Part shown: positions 22,967 through 31,224 of the stretch, one piece after another
Layout: every line of letters starts with the position of its first letter
How positions within the stretch are numbered: position 1 is the stretch's first letter
Assembly (NCBI RefSeq): GCF_001567565.1
Contig: NZ_LSSW01000033.1
Location: forward strand, 1 to 64,000
Source: Ectopseudomonas composti
GTDB taxonomy: Bacteria; Pseudomonadota; Gammaproteobacteria; Pseudomonadales; Pseudomonadaceae
DNA: 64,000 bases
Direction of reading: 5' to 3'
The notes under the pieces: model-generated
What the model saw: only the letters and a program-made list of their open reading frames with translations
Told to the model about the DNA's origin: nothing
Database searches by the model: none
Position numbers and translations under genes: made by a program

Positions 22967-23695
22967 TCAGAGGTACTGGCGTTCGGTGTTGTGGAAGGCG
23001 CGGCCGTTCTCCGGGCGCGAGGTGCGGCAGAGCACGCTGATGCCATCGCTGGCCACCTTGCTCCAGGCGAGCTGCACCGGCTTGGGCGCGTACTGCGGGT
23101 TGGGGTCCATCGGGTGCTGCAGGGCGGTGAGCACAACCAGGCAGTCCATCGGCGCGTACAGCTCGATGTAGTCGCCGGCCTTGCTGTTATTCGGTTGGAA
23201 GTGGAAGGCGCCTTCGGCGTCGACATCCACGCGGCTGAACAGGTTGAGGTTCATCAACAGGTCTTGCAGGTTCAGATCCCACTTGCCCATTTCCACCAGC
23301 AGGTTGTCCATGCCGTTGCGGAAGAAGCCATTGCGCAGTTCCTGGTAGCGGCCCTGGCCATATTTCTCCAGCGTTTCCTCGGCATTGAGCACGCCGCCGA
23401 AGCTGTCGTGCCAGCCGCAGGTGTCGGCGGTGACGGCGGCGAGTACCTTGCCCATGTCCGAGTACAGGCAGTGGCCGGTGGTGAGCTTGGCGGTGTGCTG
23501 GCCCTTGAGGGTGTCCGGCAGGTTCAGCCGTTCGCTTTTCTCAAGGGCGTTGAACAGCAGCAGGCTGACGTTGGCGCCGCCTTCGAGATCGGTAATGCGC
23601 AGCAGTTGACCGCGCTTGAGGACGAAGGAAGTGTGGCCGCCGCCGGGAAGGGTTTCCTCATAGAGGGTGGCGCGCAGGGTGGGGGCAGTTGTCAT
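22967..23695 (-). CDS. DUF1989 protein (urea carboxylase-associated 1), carboxyguanidine deiminase subunit
   Basis: The 242-residue protein starts MTTAPTLRATLYEETLPGGG. It shares with its neighbour the DUF1989 layout: GQLLRITDLEGGANVSLLLF, VTADTCGWHDSFGGVLNAE, NLNLFSRVDVDAEGAFHF and a C-terminal LVVLTALQHPMDPN. It is the larger of the pair and has an extended C-terminus, as in the first urea carboxylase-associated protein. With the second protein it should convert carboxyguanidine in the cytoplasm. It lies 95 bases downstream of the binding-protein gene and probably under the same riboswitch. Confidence 0.85.
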   Translation of the reverse strand: MTTAPTLRATLYEETLPGGGHTSFVLKRGQLLRITDLEGGANVSLLLFNALEKSERLNLPDTLKGQHTAKLTTGHCLYSDMGKVLAAVTADTCGWHDSFGGVLNAEETLEKYGQGRYQELRNGFFRNGMDNLLVEMGKWDLNLQDLLMNLNLFSRVDVDAEGAFHFQPNNSKAGDYIELYAPMDCLVVLTALQHPMDPNPQYAPKPVQLAWSKVASDGISVLCRTSRPENGRAFHNTERQYL

Positions 23696-23790
23696 GGGTA
23701 CCTCGGAATCAAAGCCTGGTCGTCAGGCGCCGGCAGTGGCGCCTGATCATCGTTGCGATGGGGTTCAGGGCGGGCTTTTAGCGCTGCCCG

Positions 23791-24858
23791 TCAGAGCTTG
23801 CCGTCGACGGCCATCTGTATGTAGCTCGGGTCGAAACGCAGCTTGATGTTGGCGCTGTCGCCAGTGCTCACCCCGCCGGCGAAGGTCATGCCGATGGCGT
23901 CGGCGCTGCGCGCGCCTTCACCAAGGATGCCGTGTTCGAAGCTGAAGTTGGCGACCTTGGTCATGGTCTCCGGCAGGGCCGGGCTGGTGACGAAGTCCAG
24001 GGTTTCCTGCGGCGTGTAGAACAGCTTGGTGGTCGCCAGCTGGGCCTGGAAACCGGCCAGGTCGGTGCCGGAGGCCTTGGCCATGTCGGTCAGGGCTTCA
24101 GTGGCTTCTGGCGTGCCGGACTGCATCAGCTCGAGAATCTCGAACCAGGCGCCGACCAGGGCCTTGCCGAAGTCCGGGTTGTCCTTCAGGGTCTGGGTGT
24201 TGACCACCATCATGTCGAGGATCTCGCCGGGAATCTTCGACGAGTCGAACACTTCGGTGCTGCCGGGCTGGGCCTTGATCTCGGCGAGCATCGGGTTCCA
24301 GGTGGCGGCAGCCTGCACGCTCGGGGTGGAGTAGGCGGCGATGATGTCGGCATCGGAGGTGTTCACCACCGTGACGTCGCGCTCGCTCAGGCCAGCGGTT
24401 TCCAGGGCGCGGGCAAGGAAGTAGTGGGAAACCGACAGCTCCACCAGGTTGACCTGCATGCCCTTGATATCGGCCAGGGCCTTGCCTTCACCCTTGATCA
24501 GCAGGCCGTCGTTGCCGTTGGAGTAGTCGCCGACGATCAGCGCGGTGCTGTCCACGCCACCGGCGGCGGGGATGGTCAGGGCGTCCATGTTGGTCATGGT
24601 GCAGCCGTCGAACTGGCCGACGCTGTACTGGTTGATCGACTCGACGTAGTCGTTGAGCTGCACCACATCGATGTTGATGCCGTACTTCTTCGCCCATTTG
24701 TCGATGATGCCGGAGGTGCTGACATGGCCCCAGGGCATCCAGCCAGCGTAGAGCGTCCAGCAGACGCTGAAGTTGTCTTTCTTCTCGGCGTGAGCGCTGA
24801 AGCTGAGCACCGCGGCCAGACCGGCAGCGGCGAAGGAGAGCAGACGGTACTTGCGCAT
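23791..24858 (-). CDS. ABC transporter periplasmic binding protein, guanidine cluster (copy 1)
   Basis: The 355-residue protein has a signal peptide (MRKYRLLSFAAAGLAAVLSF, cleavage near AHAEKK) and belongs to the SsuA/TauA/NMT1-like binding proteins found beside urea carboxylase genes. Typical segments are WTLYAGWMPWGH, GCTMTNMDALTIPAAGG and SNGNDGLL. GGAGG sits seven bases before the ATG. A guanidine-I riboswitch lies 70 bases upstream. It is a paralogue of 29760-30821, and the membrane and ATPase genes are at 27613-29285. The ligand is presumably guanidine or a guanidino compound. Confidence 0.88.
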   Translation of the reverse strand: MRKYRLLSFAAAGLAAVLSFSAHAEKKDNFSVCWTLYAGWMPWGHVSTSGIIDKWAKKYGINIDVVQLNDYVESINQYSVGQFDGCTMTNMDALTIPAAGGVDSTALIVGDYSNGNDGLLIKGEGKALADIKGMQVNLVELSVSHYFLARALETAGLSERDVTVVNTSDADIIAAYSTPSVQAAATWNPMLAEIKAQPGSTEVFDSSKIPGEILDMMVVNTQTLKDNPDFGKALVGAWFEILELMQSGTPEATEALTDMAKASGTDLAGFQAQLATTKLFYTPQETLDFVTSPALPETMTKVANFSFEHGILGEGARSADAIGMTFAGGVSTGDSANIKLRFDPSYIQMAVDGKL

Positions 24859-24928
24859 TTGGAACCTCCAGTCTTGATGAGTACGGGCAGGAGTCGCGGC
24901 ACGTTTCGATGCGTTCGAAAGGCGCGTT

Positions 24929-25017
24929 CTCCCGGGCTTTTATCCCGCCGTGTAACCTCACTGGAGGTCGATGACTCTCGGACCAGTCACCCGCTTGCGC
25001 GGATCGGAACCCTAGTC
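24929..25017 (-). ncRNA. Guanidine-I (ykkC) riboswitch 1
   Basis: Minus-strand order of conserved blocks is CTAGGGTTCCG, CTGGTCCGAGAG, ACACGGCGGGA and AAAGCCCGGGAGA, which are the signature segments of the ykkC aptamer. It lies in the 5' leader of the binding-protein gene. With no strong terminator after it, control may be at translation; this is an inference. Confidence 0.93.
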
Positions 25018-25292
25018 ATCCATTTCGCAAATTGTGGTGCCGCGATTCCGGGAAACCCCGGTGAAAACCTGCACACCCAGGCTTTAGCGAATAGCGTGCC
25101 AGCTCGCCCAGGCCCGTGATTTGGCGCTCTGCCGGCGCAGCTGGCAGATTGCGTGCTGCCTGATGGGGCTGGCGCGGTGCGATTTGCACCGTTGCGGGGC
25201 GATTTGTTGCTGGCAGGGCCGGTTGCTGTCGCCATGGTGATGGCATGGAAATCGCTATCGACTCCTGTGCAGGGGCGAGCAGGCGATCGCCC

Positions 25293-25331
25293 TCGGGACG
25301 ACCCGACCCGCTGCTCGTCTGGACGACCAGG
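25293..25331 (+). ncRNA. Guanidine-II (mini-ykkC) riboswitch
   Basis: There are two short hairpins with identical ACGA loops: TCGGG-ACGA-CCCGA (25293-25306) and CTGG-ACGA-CCAG (25319-25330), joined by 12 bases. Both loops fit the ACGR consensus of mini-ykkC. AAGGGAG at 25346 and the ATG at 25359 follow, so it is placed to control translation of the oxygenase gene. Confidence 0.85.
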
Positions 25332-25358
25332 TAACTCACTTGTTCAAGGGAGATTGCC

Positions 25359-26384
25359 ATGGCGCATACCCATTTCACCTCCATCCCTCTGGTCGACGTT
25401 GCCGGCCTTTATGCCGACGACCTGGCTCAGCGCCAGCGCGTTGCCGACGAGCTGGGCCGCGCTGCCCGCGAGGTCGGCTTCCTGCAGATCCGCGGGCACG
25501 GTATTGCCCGCGAGCTGCGCGACGGGCTGATCGACCAGGCACGCAGTTTCTTCGCCCGTCCGCTGGAGGAGAAGATGCGTTTTTATATCGGCCAGTCGAG
25601 CAACCATAGTGGCTACGTGCCGGAAGGCGAGGAGCAGTTCGCCGGCGGTAGCCAGGATCTGAAGGAAGCCTACGACGTCAATTACGACTACACCGAGGCG
25701 GCCCAGGTCTACCCGCTGCTGGGGCCGACGCAGTGGCCGGACTCCGCGGATTTCAAGCGCGCGGTCAGCGCCTACTACCGCGCCGCGCTGGCGCTGGGCG
25801 ACACGCTGTTCCGCGGTTTCGCCCTGGCCCTGGGGCTGGCCGAGGACAGCTTCGCCGGCATCACCCGGCATCCCACCAGCCAGTTGCGCATGATCCATTA
25901 CCCGCTTGACCCCGACCCGGTGGCTGATCGCCCGGGCATCGGCGCGCACACCGACTACGAGTGCTTCACCATCCTGCTACCGACCGCCGAAGGATTGCAG
26001 GTGCTCAACGGCGACGGGCAATGGATCGATGTGCCGCTAGTCGAGGACGCCTTCGTGATCAACATCGGCGACATGCTCGAGGTGCTCAGCAACGGCCAGT
26101 TCGTTGCCACCTCGCACCGCGTGCGCAAGGTCAGCGAGGAGCGTTTCGCCTTCCCGCTGTTCTGCGCCTGTGACTACCCGACGCGGATCGCGCCGATTGC
26201 CGGCCTGGCGCCGCGGGGTGAGCGGGTGTACACGCCGGTGAGTTGCGGCGACCACCTGTTCGCGCAGACAGCGCAGACCTTTCGCTACCTGCGCCAGCGC
26301 CTGGAGGACGGTTCGCTGCAGTTGCCCGATGGCACGGCAGGCCTGTCCAGCTTCGGCGCAGCCAGCCGGGAGGTGACGGCATGA
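25359..26384 (+). CDS. 2-oxoglutarate/Fe(II)-dependent oxygenase (isopenicillin N synthase family)
   Basis: The 341-residue protein starts MAHTHFTSIPLVDVAGLYAD. The N-terminal DIOX_N part is followed by the double-stranded beta-helix with iron ligands H197 and D199 (GIGAHTDYECF) and H253 (ATSHRV); R262 in ERFAF should bind 2-oxoglutarate. Relatives include the ethylene-forming enzyme and homoarginine-6-hydroxylase, both of which release guanidine from a guanidino amino acid. With a guanidine-II riboswitch in its leader and guanidine genes on both sides, a role in making or processing guanidino compounds is a reasonable inference. The true substrate is unknown. Confidence 0.85.
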   Translation: MAHTHFTSIPLVDVAGLYADDLAQRQRVADELGRAAREVGFLQIRGHGIARELRDGLIDQARSFFARPLEEKMRFYIGQSSNHSGYVPEGEEQFAGGSQDLKEAYDVNYDYTEAAQVYPLLGPTQWPDSADFKRAVSAYYRAALALGDTLFRGFALALGLAEDSFAGITRHPTSQLRMIHYPLDPDPVADRPGIGAHTDYECFTILLPTAEGLQVLNGDGQWIDVPLVEDAFVINIGDMLEVLSNGQFVATSHRVRKVSEERFAFPLFCACDYPTRIAPIAGLAPRGERVYTPVSCGDHLFAQTAQTFRYLRQRLEDGSLQLPDGTAGLSSFGAASREVTA

Positions 26385-27313
26385 ACCTGCTGCAACTGGC
26401 AGCACGTTACCCACAGCGTGCCGAGGGTGGTGTGCCGGACTGGATGCTTGGGCACTTTCGCCGCCGAACCATCAGCTTCGCCGACGGCCGCAGCGACGAG
26501 CGCACTCAGGTGCACTGGCTGCAGAGCCGCACCTTCACCATCGACCTGCGCCTGCCGGACGCACCGGCGCTGCCGCCGCGTGCCTGGCACGACTACGACG
26601 CCGCCGAGCTGCGCGTGCTGGCCAATCACGAAGGCTGGCTGGCCGACAGCGTCTGGGAGAATGGCTACCTGAGCTGGCGCGGTGGTGTGTCTCTGCAGCT
26701 GCACAACCGCTGGCCGGAGCCGGCGCAGTTGCAGCGCATCGGCAACTGCATGATCGAGTTTGGCACCACGGGCGCCTATATCGAGGACTGGCGTCTGCAG
26801 GCCAGTAGCGGGCCATTGATCGGCCTGCGTCTGCTGGAGGAATGCGACGCGCAAAGCGGCCAGGTGCTGCATCGCGGCGGCGGCCTGATTCTCTGTGGCG
26901 AGCAGCTTGCCTGGGTGCAGGGGCGGGCGGTCGAGCCGGGTGAATCAGCGTTGCAACTGCGCGAGCAGGCGCAGCGTGCGTGCGGCGATGGTGCTGCCCT
27001 GGCGGCATTGTTCGGTTGCGAGACCTCGCTGGCCTACGCCGATCAGCAGGGGCGTTACCAGGTGGCGTTGTCGACCATGCCGGCACGGGTGGGGCAGATG
27101 ATTTCGCTGGAGGGCTTCGAGCTACCGGGAGCAGGGCGCGTCTGTCAGCACTTGCAACGCCCGGACGGCCGTGCGGTGGTGCGGACGTTCATCATCGATA
27201 CGCTGGAGCCGGATTGGCGCGCGGAACTCGCCACGCCGTGCAGCGACGAGGCGCAGCGCTGGTTTGCTGCGGAGGGCGAAACGCTGTCGCGTTATCTTGA
27301 GGTGCTGAGTTAG
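26381..27313 (+). CDS. Uncharacterised protein coupled to the oxygenase
   Basis: The 310-residue protein starts MNLLQLAARYPQRAEGGVPD at an ATG overlapping the oxygenase stop (ATGA) behind GGGAGG, so the two are co-translated. Composition is that of a soluble beta-rich protein: WLQSRTFTIDLRLPD, WENGYLSWRGGVSLQLHN, MIEFGTTGAYIEDWRLQ. There is no signal peptide or membrane helix, and I recognise no catalytic motif. The fold looks lipocalin- or cupin-like only in a general way. Coupling suggests it works on the same substrate or product as the oxygenase. Confidence 0.75.
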   Translation: MNLLQLAARYPQRAEGGVPDWMLGHFRRRTISFADGRSDERTQVHWLQSRTFTIDLRLPDAPALPPRAWHDYDAAELRVLANHEGWLADSVWENGYLSWRGGVSLQLHNRWPEPAQLQRIGNCMIEFGTTGAYIEDWRLQASSGPLIGLRLLEECDAQSGQVLHRGGGLILCGEQLAWVQGRAVEPGESALQLREQAQRACGDGAALAALFGCETSLAYADQQGRYQVALSTMPARVGQMISLEGFELPGAGRVCQHLQRPDGRAVVRTFIIDTLEPDWRAELATPCSDEAQRWFAAEGETLSRYLEVLS

Positions 27314-27612
27314 TCAGGCAGTGACTGTCTGATTCAGCGCTGAAAAGCGCGCCGCTGAAGCGCCTCCCACGGGGCGGGGTCCGCCACGATTCGTGGGAGG
27401 GGCTTTCGGCTCGGGCATCCTGCTTCGCTCTACCTCCTGCATCCATGCAGTCGTAGCCGCGAGGCTGTGGCTGCAGAGGTGGTGCGCCGAAATACGCTAC
27501 ATCTCTGGTCCGTAGCCCGGATGCAATCCGGGGACAATGTGCCGGTTATCCCCCCCGGATTTCATCCGGGCTACGGTGTTGAATTGATCGGCAACGTCTT
27601 CGGGGCGGACGG
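27314..27612. repeat. Intergenic REP cluster between convergent genes
   Basis: A pair of GTAGCCCGGATGCAATCCGG repeats in opposite orientation (27511-27576) encloses about 20 bases. A degenerate REP of the GGGAGGGGCTTT type lies around 27350-27415. The genes on both sides converge here, so the repeats may also act as terminators. No gene is seen. Confidence 0.75.
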
Positions 27613-28473
27613 TCAGCGTGCAGCAATACGCTCGGCCACTTCGCTGGGCAATTGCGCCTGCGCGCGGCGTGCGGCGTTGAGCGGAATGTCGTAGGTGATG
27701 CGCGCGCCATAGGCGTTGGGCGCCTGCGGATCAATGCGCACCTTGTCGAATACCAGCAGGCGGGTGCCAAGGCTGAAACCTTCGGACAGGTCATGGGTGA
27801 CCATGAACACCGTCAGGCGGGTTTCCTGCCACAGCTCCAGCAGCAGCGCGTGCATGTCCTTGCGGATGCCGGGGTCGAGGGCGCCGAAGGGCTCGTCGAG
27901 CAGCAGCATACGTGGTTGCATCACCAGCGCCTGGGCGATGGCCAGGCGTTGCTGCATGCCGCCGGAAAGTGCGCTGGGATATTTGTTCAGGGCATGGCCG
28001 AGACCGACCTTGCTGAGGATTTCGGCAGCGCGCTCGCGCGCTTCGCGCTTGGCCGCGCCGAACAGCCGGCCCAGCAGCTTGGATTTCGGCAGCTCCAGGC
28101 CCAGGGCGACGTTGTCCAGCACGCTCAGGTGGGGGAACACCGAGTAGCGCTGGAACACCACGCCACGGCTCGGGTCGGGTTCGTTGGGCAGCACCTGGCC
28201 GCTCAGCAACAGCTCGCCACGGCTCGGGCGTTCCTGGCCGAGCAGCATGCGCAGGAAGGTGGATTTTCCGCAGCCGGAGGCGCCGACCAGGGTGCAGAAC
28301 TCACCTTCGTTGACCTTGAGGTTGAGGCCTTCGAGCACGACCAGATCGCCGTATTCCTGCCACAGGTTGCGCGCCTCGATAAAGGCGGCGTTCGAGGTGC
28401 CGTGTGCGGCGGCGCTTGAGTCAGTCATGGCAGGTTCACTCAGCGGGACGACGTGTTGGCTGAACAGGGTCAT
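27613..28473 (-). CDS. ABC transporter ATPase, guanidine cluster
   Basis: The 286-residue ATPase of the SsuB/TauB type has Walker A GASGCGKST, Q-loop VVFQRYSVFPHLSV, signature LSGGMQQRLAIAQAL, Walker B MLLLDEPFGALD and H-loop MVTHDLSEG. The chosen ATG at 28473 overlaps the permease stop by four bases behind GGAGG. An internal ATG 15 codons on is possible, but the coupled one is favoured. It energises uptake for the two binding proteins of this locus. Confidence 0.9.
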   Translation of the reverse strand: MTLFSQHVVPLSEPAMTDSSAAAHGTSNAAFIEARNLWQEYGDLVVLEGLNLKVNEGEFCTLVGASGCGKSTFLRMLLGQERPSRGELLLSGQVLPNEPDPSRGVVFQRYSVFPHLSVLDNVALGLELPKSKLLGRLFGAAKREARERAAEILSKVGLGHALNKYPSALSGGMQQRLAIAQALVMQPRMLLLDEPFGALDPGIRKDMHALLLELWQETRLTVFMVTHDLSEGFSLGTRLLVFDKVRIDPQAPNAYGARITYDIPLNAARRAQAQLPSEVAERIAAR

Positions 28474-29285
28474 GCCTTGCCTCCTTCATGCCAGGGGAAG
28501 CACAGGCGTAGTACCTGGCGCAGGCCCAGATCCATCAGCCAGGCCAGCAGGGTGATCCACAGGACGTAGGGCAGGATCACGTCCATGGCCATGTAGCGAC
28601 GTACCAGAAAGATGCGGTAACCGAGGCCATCGGTCGAGGCGATGGCCTCGGCGGCGATCAGAAACAGCCAGGCCGAGCCAAGCATCAGTCGCAGCGAGAT
28701 CAGCAGGCGCGGCATCAGTTGCGGCAGCACCAGGCGCAGGATCAGCGTCCAGGAATTGGCGCCCAGGGTCTGCGCCTTGATCAGCAGTTCGCCGGGAATC
28801 TCGCGCGCGCGTTGCTCGATGTCGCGGGCGATGCAGGGGGTGATGCCGATGACGATCAGCATCACCTTGGACAGCTCGCCGAGGCCGAAGACGATGAACA
28901 GGATCGGCAGAATGGCCAGCGGCGGAATCATCGACAGCACCGTGAGCAGCGGTGACAAGGGCGCGCCGAACAGCGGCACGCTGCCGGCCGCGATGCCCAG
29001 CACCAGGCCCAGCAGCGCGGCGATGCCGATGCCGAGGGCCAGACGCTGCAGGCTGGAAGCGGTGTCCTGCCAGAACAGGTACTGGCCGCTGCGTTTGTCT
29101 TCGCTGAAGGCCAGGCGGTCGATGGCATCGACCATCTGACTGGCGCTGGGCAGCAGCTTGTCATTGGGGTTCTCGGCCAGGCGGCTGGTCGAGGCGCTGA
29201 AGTAGACGAACAGCAGCAGCGCGAAGGGCAGCAGGATCAGCAGCAGGCGGCCGCTGCGATCCGGGTGGCGGTTGATCAGGCGCAT
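28470..29285 (-). CDS. ABC transporter permease, guanidine cluster
   Basis: The 271-residue SsuC/TauC-type permease has about six membrane helices, the first at about 12-30 (RLLLILLPFALLLFVYF). The EAA coupling loop region reads IKAQTLGANSWTLILRLVLP. It starts MRLINRHPDRSGRL with GGGGAGTCC-type leader bases on the minus strand. It shares an operon with the ATPase and lies behind the second guanidine-I riboswitch. It is the only permease for the two binding proteins. Confidence 0.9.
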   Translation of the reverse strand: MRLINRHPDRSGRLLLILLPFALLLFVYFSASTSRLAENPNDKLLPSASQMVDAIDRLAFSEDKRSGQYLFWQDTASSLQRLALGIGIAALLGLVLGIAAGSVPLFGAPLSPLLTVLSMIPPLAILPILFIVFGLGELSKVMLIVIGITPCIARDIEQRAREIPGELLIKAQTLGANSWTLILRLVLPQLMPRLLISLRLMLGSAWLFLIAAEAIASTDGLGYRIFLVRRYMAMDVILPYVLWITLLAWLMDLGLRQVLRLCFPWHEGGKA

Positions 29286-29325
29286 GGGGAGTCCTCGTCG
29301 GGCCTTGGGCGGAATGCGTGCGCGG

Positions 29326-29421
29326 CTAGCGTGCGAAGAGGGCGCAAGAGGGCAGGCGCACGGGCGTCTGGCCGTTCTGGTGGGCGGCTGGCTGCCGCTG
29401 TTGCGAGTGGGGCGTACCCAT
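29326..29421 (-). CDS. 31-codon open frame between riboswitch 2 and the permease gene
   Basis: The ATG at 29421 has a perfect GGAGG six bases upstream, in the same leader arrangement that precedes the binding-protein gene at 24858 (GGAGGTTC then ATG). It encodes MGTPHSQQRQPAAHQNGQTP and 11 more residues before TAG. No family is recognisable. It may be a leader peptide, or the stump left when a gene was lost between the riboswitch and the permease. Expression is not proven. Confidence 0.4.
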   Translation of the reverse strand: MGTPHSQQRQPAAHQNGQTPVRLPSCALFAR

Positions 29422-29487
29422 GGTGAACCTCCAGTTTGACAGGGGCGGACAGGAGTTCGCGGCGGTTCCCCACGGATGGGGCGCGTT

Positions 29488-29577
29488 CTCCCGGGCTTTT
29501 GTCCCGCCGTGTAACCTCGCTGGAGGTCGCTAGCTCTCGGACCAGTCGCTCGCGCATGGCGAGCCGGAACCCTAGCC
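29488..29577 (-). ncRNA. Guanidine-I (ykkC) riboswitch 2
   Basis: It has the same conserved blocks as riboswitch 1 on the minus strand (CTAGGGTTCCG, CTGGTCCGAGAG, TTACACGGCGGGAC, AAAGCCCGGGAGA). It lies between the second binding-protein gene and the permease/ATPase pair, so the importer core can be switched separately. Confidence 0.93.
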
Positions 29578-29759
29578 GGCTATTGGCAAATTGTGGTGCC
29601 GCGATCCCGGTGAGCCGGGGGGTTCCTGCACCAGAGATTCTTAGCGAACATCGTGCCATGCGCCGTAAGGTGCAGCGCTTGGCGCTGCGCTGCGGTTCGT
29701 CGCTGGCGCCGTGCGCCGTGCTGGTGCGTGGTGTGGGCGGCGTGCTGCCTGCTGGGGCG

Positions 29760-30821
29760 CTACAGGGCGCCGTCTGCGGCCAGCTGCATGTAGGCGTGGT
29801 TGAAGCGCAGCAGGATGCGCTGGGGGCTGCCAATGGTCTTTTCACCGCTGAACTCGATACCCAGGTTGGTCAGGCCCTGGCCACGCTTGCCCAACAGGCC
29901 ATGAGCATCGGCAAAGTGGGCGACGCGTCGCATCGTGTCCGGCAGCTTGCCGGTGCGGGCGAAGTTGAGGGCCGAGCGTGGCGAATAGAACGAGCGCAGG
30001 GTGACCAGCTGTTCCTCGAAGTCCTCGGGGCTGGTGTCCGCAGCGGTGGCCATGCGGGCTCGGGCTGCGCGCCCGGCAGCTGTCGGCAGGCCAAGCAGGC
30101 GCTGGGTCTCGAACCAGGCACCGGTCAGCGCCCGGCCGAACTCGGGATGCTGGGCCAGGGTCTGGCTGTTGACCACGGTGAGGTCGAGGATCTCGCCGGG
30201 GATGCGGTTGGAGTTGAACACCATGCTGACCTGCGTCTTGCGCTGGATCTGCGAGAGGATCGGGTTCCAGGTGATCACCGCATCGCCCTGGCCGGAGAGA
30301 AAGGCCTCGGCGATCTCGGTGTCGGAGACATGCTGGATGGTCACGTCGCTTTCCTCCAGCAGTGCCCATTCCAGCGCGCGGCTGAGCAGGTAATGGGACA
30401 CCGAGTTCTCTACCAGCAGCACGGTCTTGCCCTTGAGGTCGCGGATACTCTTGCCGTTGCCGCGCAGCAGCAAACCGTCGGCTCCATTGGAGAAGTCGCC
30501 GATGATCAGCGCGGTGCTGTCCGTGCCGGCAGCGGCGGGGATGGTCAGGGCATCCATGTTGGTCATGGTGCAGGCGTCGAACTGACCCGCGCTGTAGCGC
30601 TCGATGGAAGCGACGTAATCCGGCACTTCCTGCACCTGAATGTCAATTCCATACTTGTCCGCCCACTTCTTCACGATGCCTTGCTCGGCGGCGTAGCCCC
30701 AGGGCATCCAGCCGGCGAATATCGACCAGCACAACTTGAAGGTTTTGGGGGCGGCCTGGGCTGTCGGAGCGCCGAGCAGGCAGGCGCAGAGCAGGACGGT
30801 GAGCAGGGAGCGAATGGACAT
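29760..30821 (-). CDS. ABC transporter periplasmic binding protein, guanidine cluster (copy 2)
   Basis: The 353-residue secreted protein has signal peptide MSIRSLLTVLLCACLLGAPT and cleavage near AQAAPK. It is a clear paralogue of 23791-24858: WSIFAGWMPWGY, ACTMTNMDALTIPAAAGTDS and WNPILSQIQRK align with it. GAGG precedes the ATG. It has its own guanidine-I riboswitch 55 bases upstream and sits upstream of the permease/ATPase genes with the same polarity. Two binding proteins may give the importer two affinities or two ligands. Confidence 0.88.
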   Translation of the reverse strand: MSIRSLLTVLLCACLLGAPTAQAAPKTFKLCWSIFAGWMPWGYAAEQGIVKKWADKYGIDIQVQEVPDYVASIERYSAGQFDACTMTNMDALTIPAAAGTDSTALIIGDFSNGADGLLLRGNGKSIRDLKGKTVLLVENSVSHYLLSRALEWALLEESDVTIQHVSDTEIAEAFLSGQGDAVITWNPILSQIQRKTQVSMVFNSNRIPGEILDLTVVNSQTLAQHPEFGRALTGAWFETQRLLGLPTAAGRAARARMATAADTSPEDFEEQLVTLRSFYSPRSALNFARTGKLPDTMRRVAHFADAHGLLGKRGQGLTNLGIEFSGEKTIGSPQRILLRFNHAYMQLAADGAL

Positions 30822-30875
30822 GGATACCTCGGGTCATGGACGAAAGCTGGAAAGCCGGCAGCCGTGCTGCGCGTT

Positions 30876-30983
30876 CTCCCGGGCTTTTGTCCCGCCGTGT
30901 AACCCCGCGGCTTCCGGCCGCTGCATGAGGTCGCCGACTCTCGGACCAGCCACTCGCCCTGCGGCGAGCCGGAACCCTAGTCG
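30876..30983 (-). ncRNA. Guanidine-I (ykkC) riboswitch 3
   Basis: The conserved blocks CTAGGGTTCCG, CTGGTCCGAGAG, TTACACGGCGGGAC and AAAGCCCGGGAGA are all present on the minus strand. Compared with copies 1 and 2 the central stem is longer (GCAGCGGCCGGAAGCCGC), showing that the aptamer copies have diverged outside the binding core. Confidence 0.92.
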
Positions 30984-31224
30984 GCCATTGCGATTCGCTA
31001 ACACTGACGATCCTGGGCGTGGATCGGCTTTCCGCTGCGCTGAGTAAGCGAATGCCATGCCAGGGACATGGCAATGGTCCTGTGCTCTCGTGGTTTTGCG
31101 CCGTCGGTCACAGCCGACGAAGTGAATCGCACCTGTTGTGGGCGGCGCTGTCTGATGAGTCAGGGATCACCATCCCGGAGGCCGACATCGGTCGGCGTCG
31201 TCCCAGCGGTCACAGGAGGCCGCC

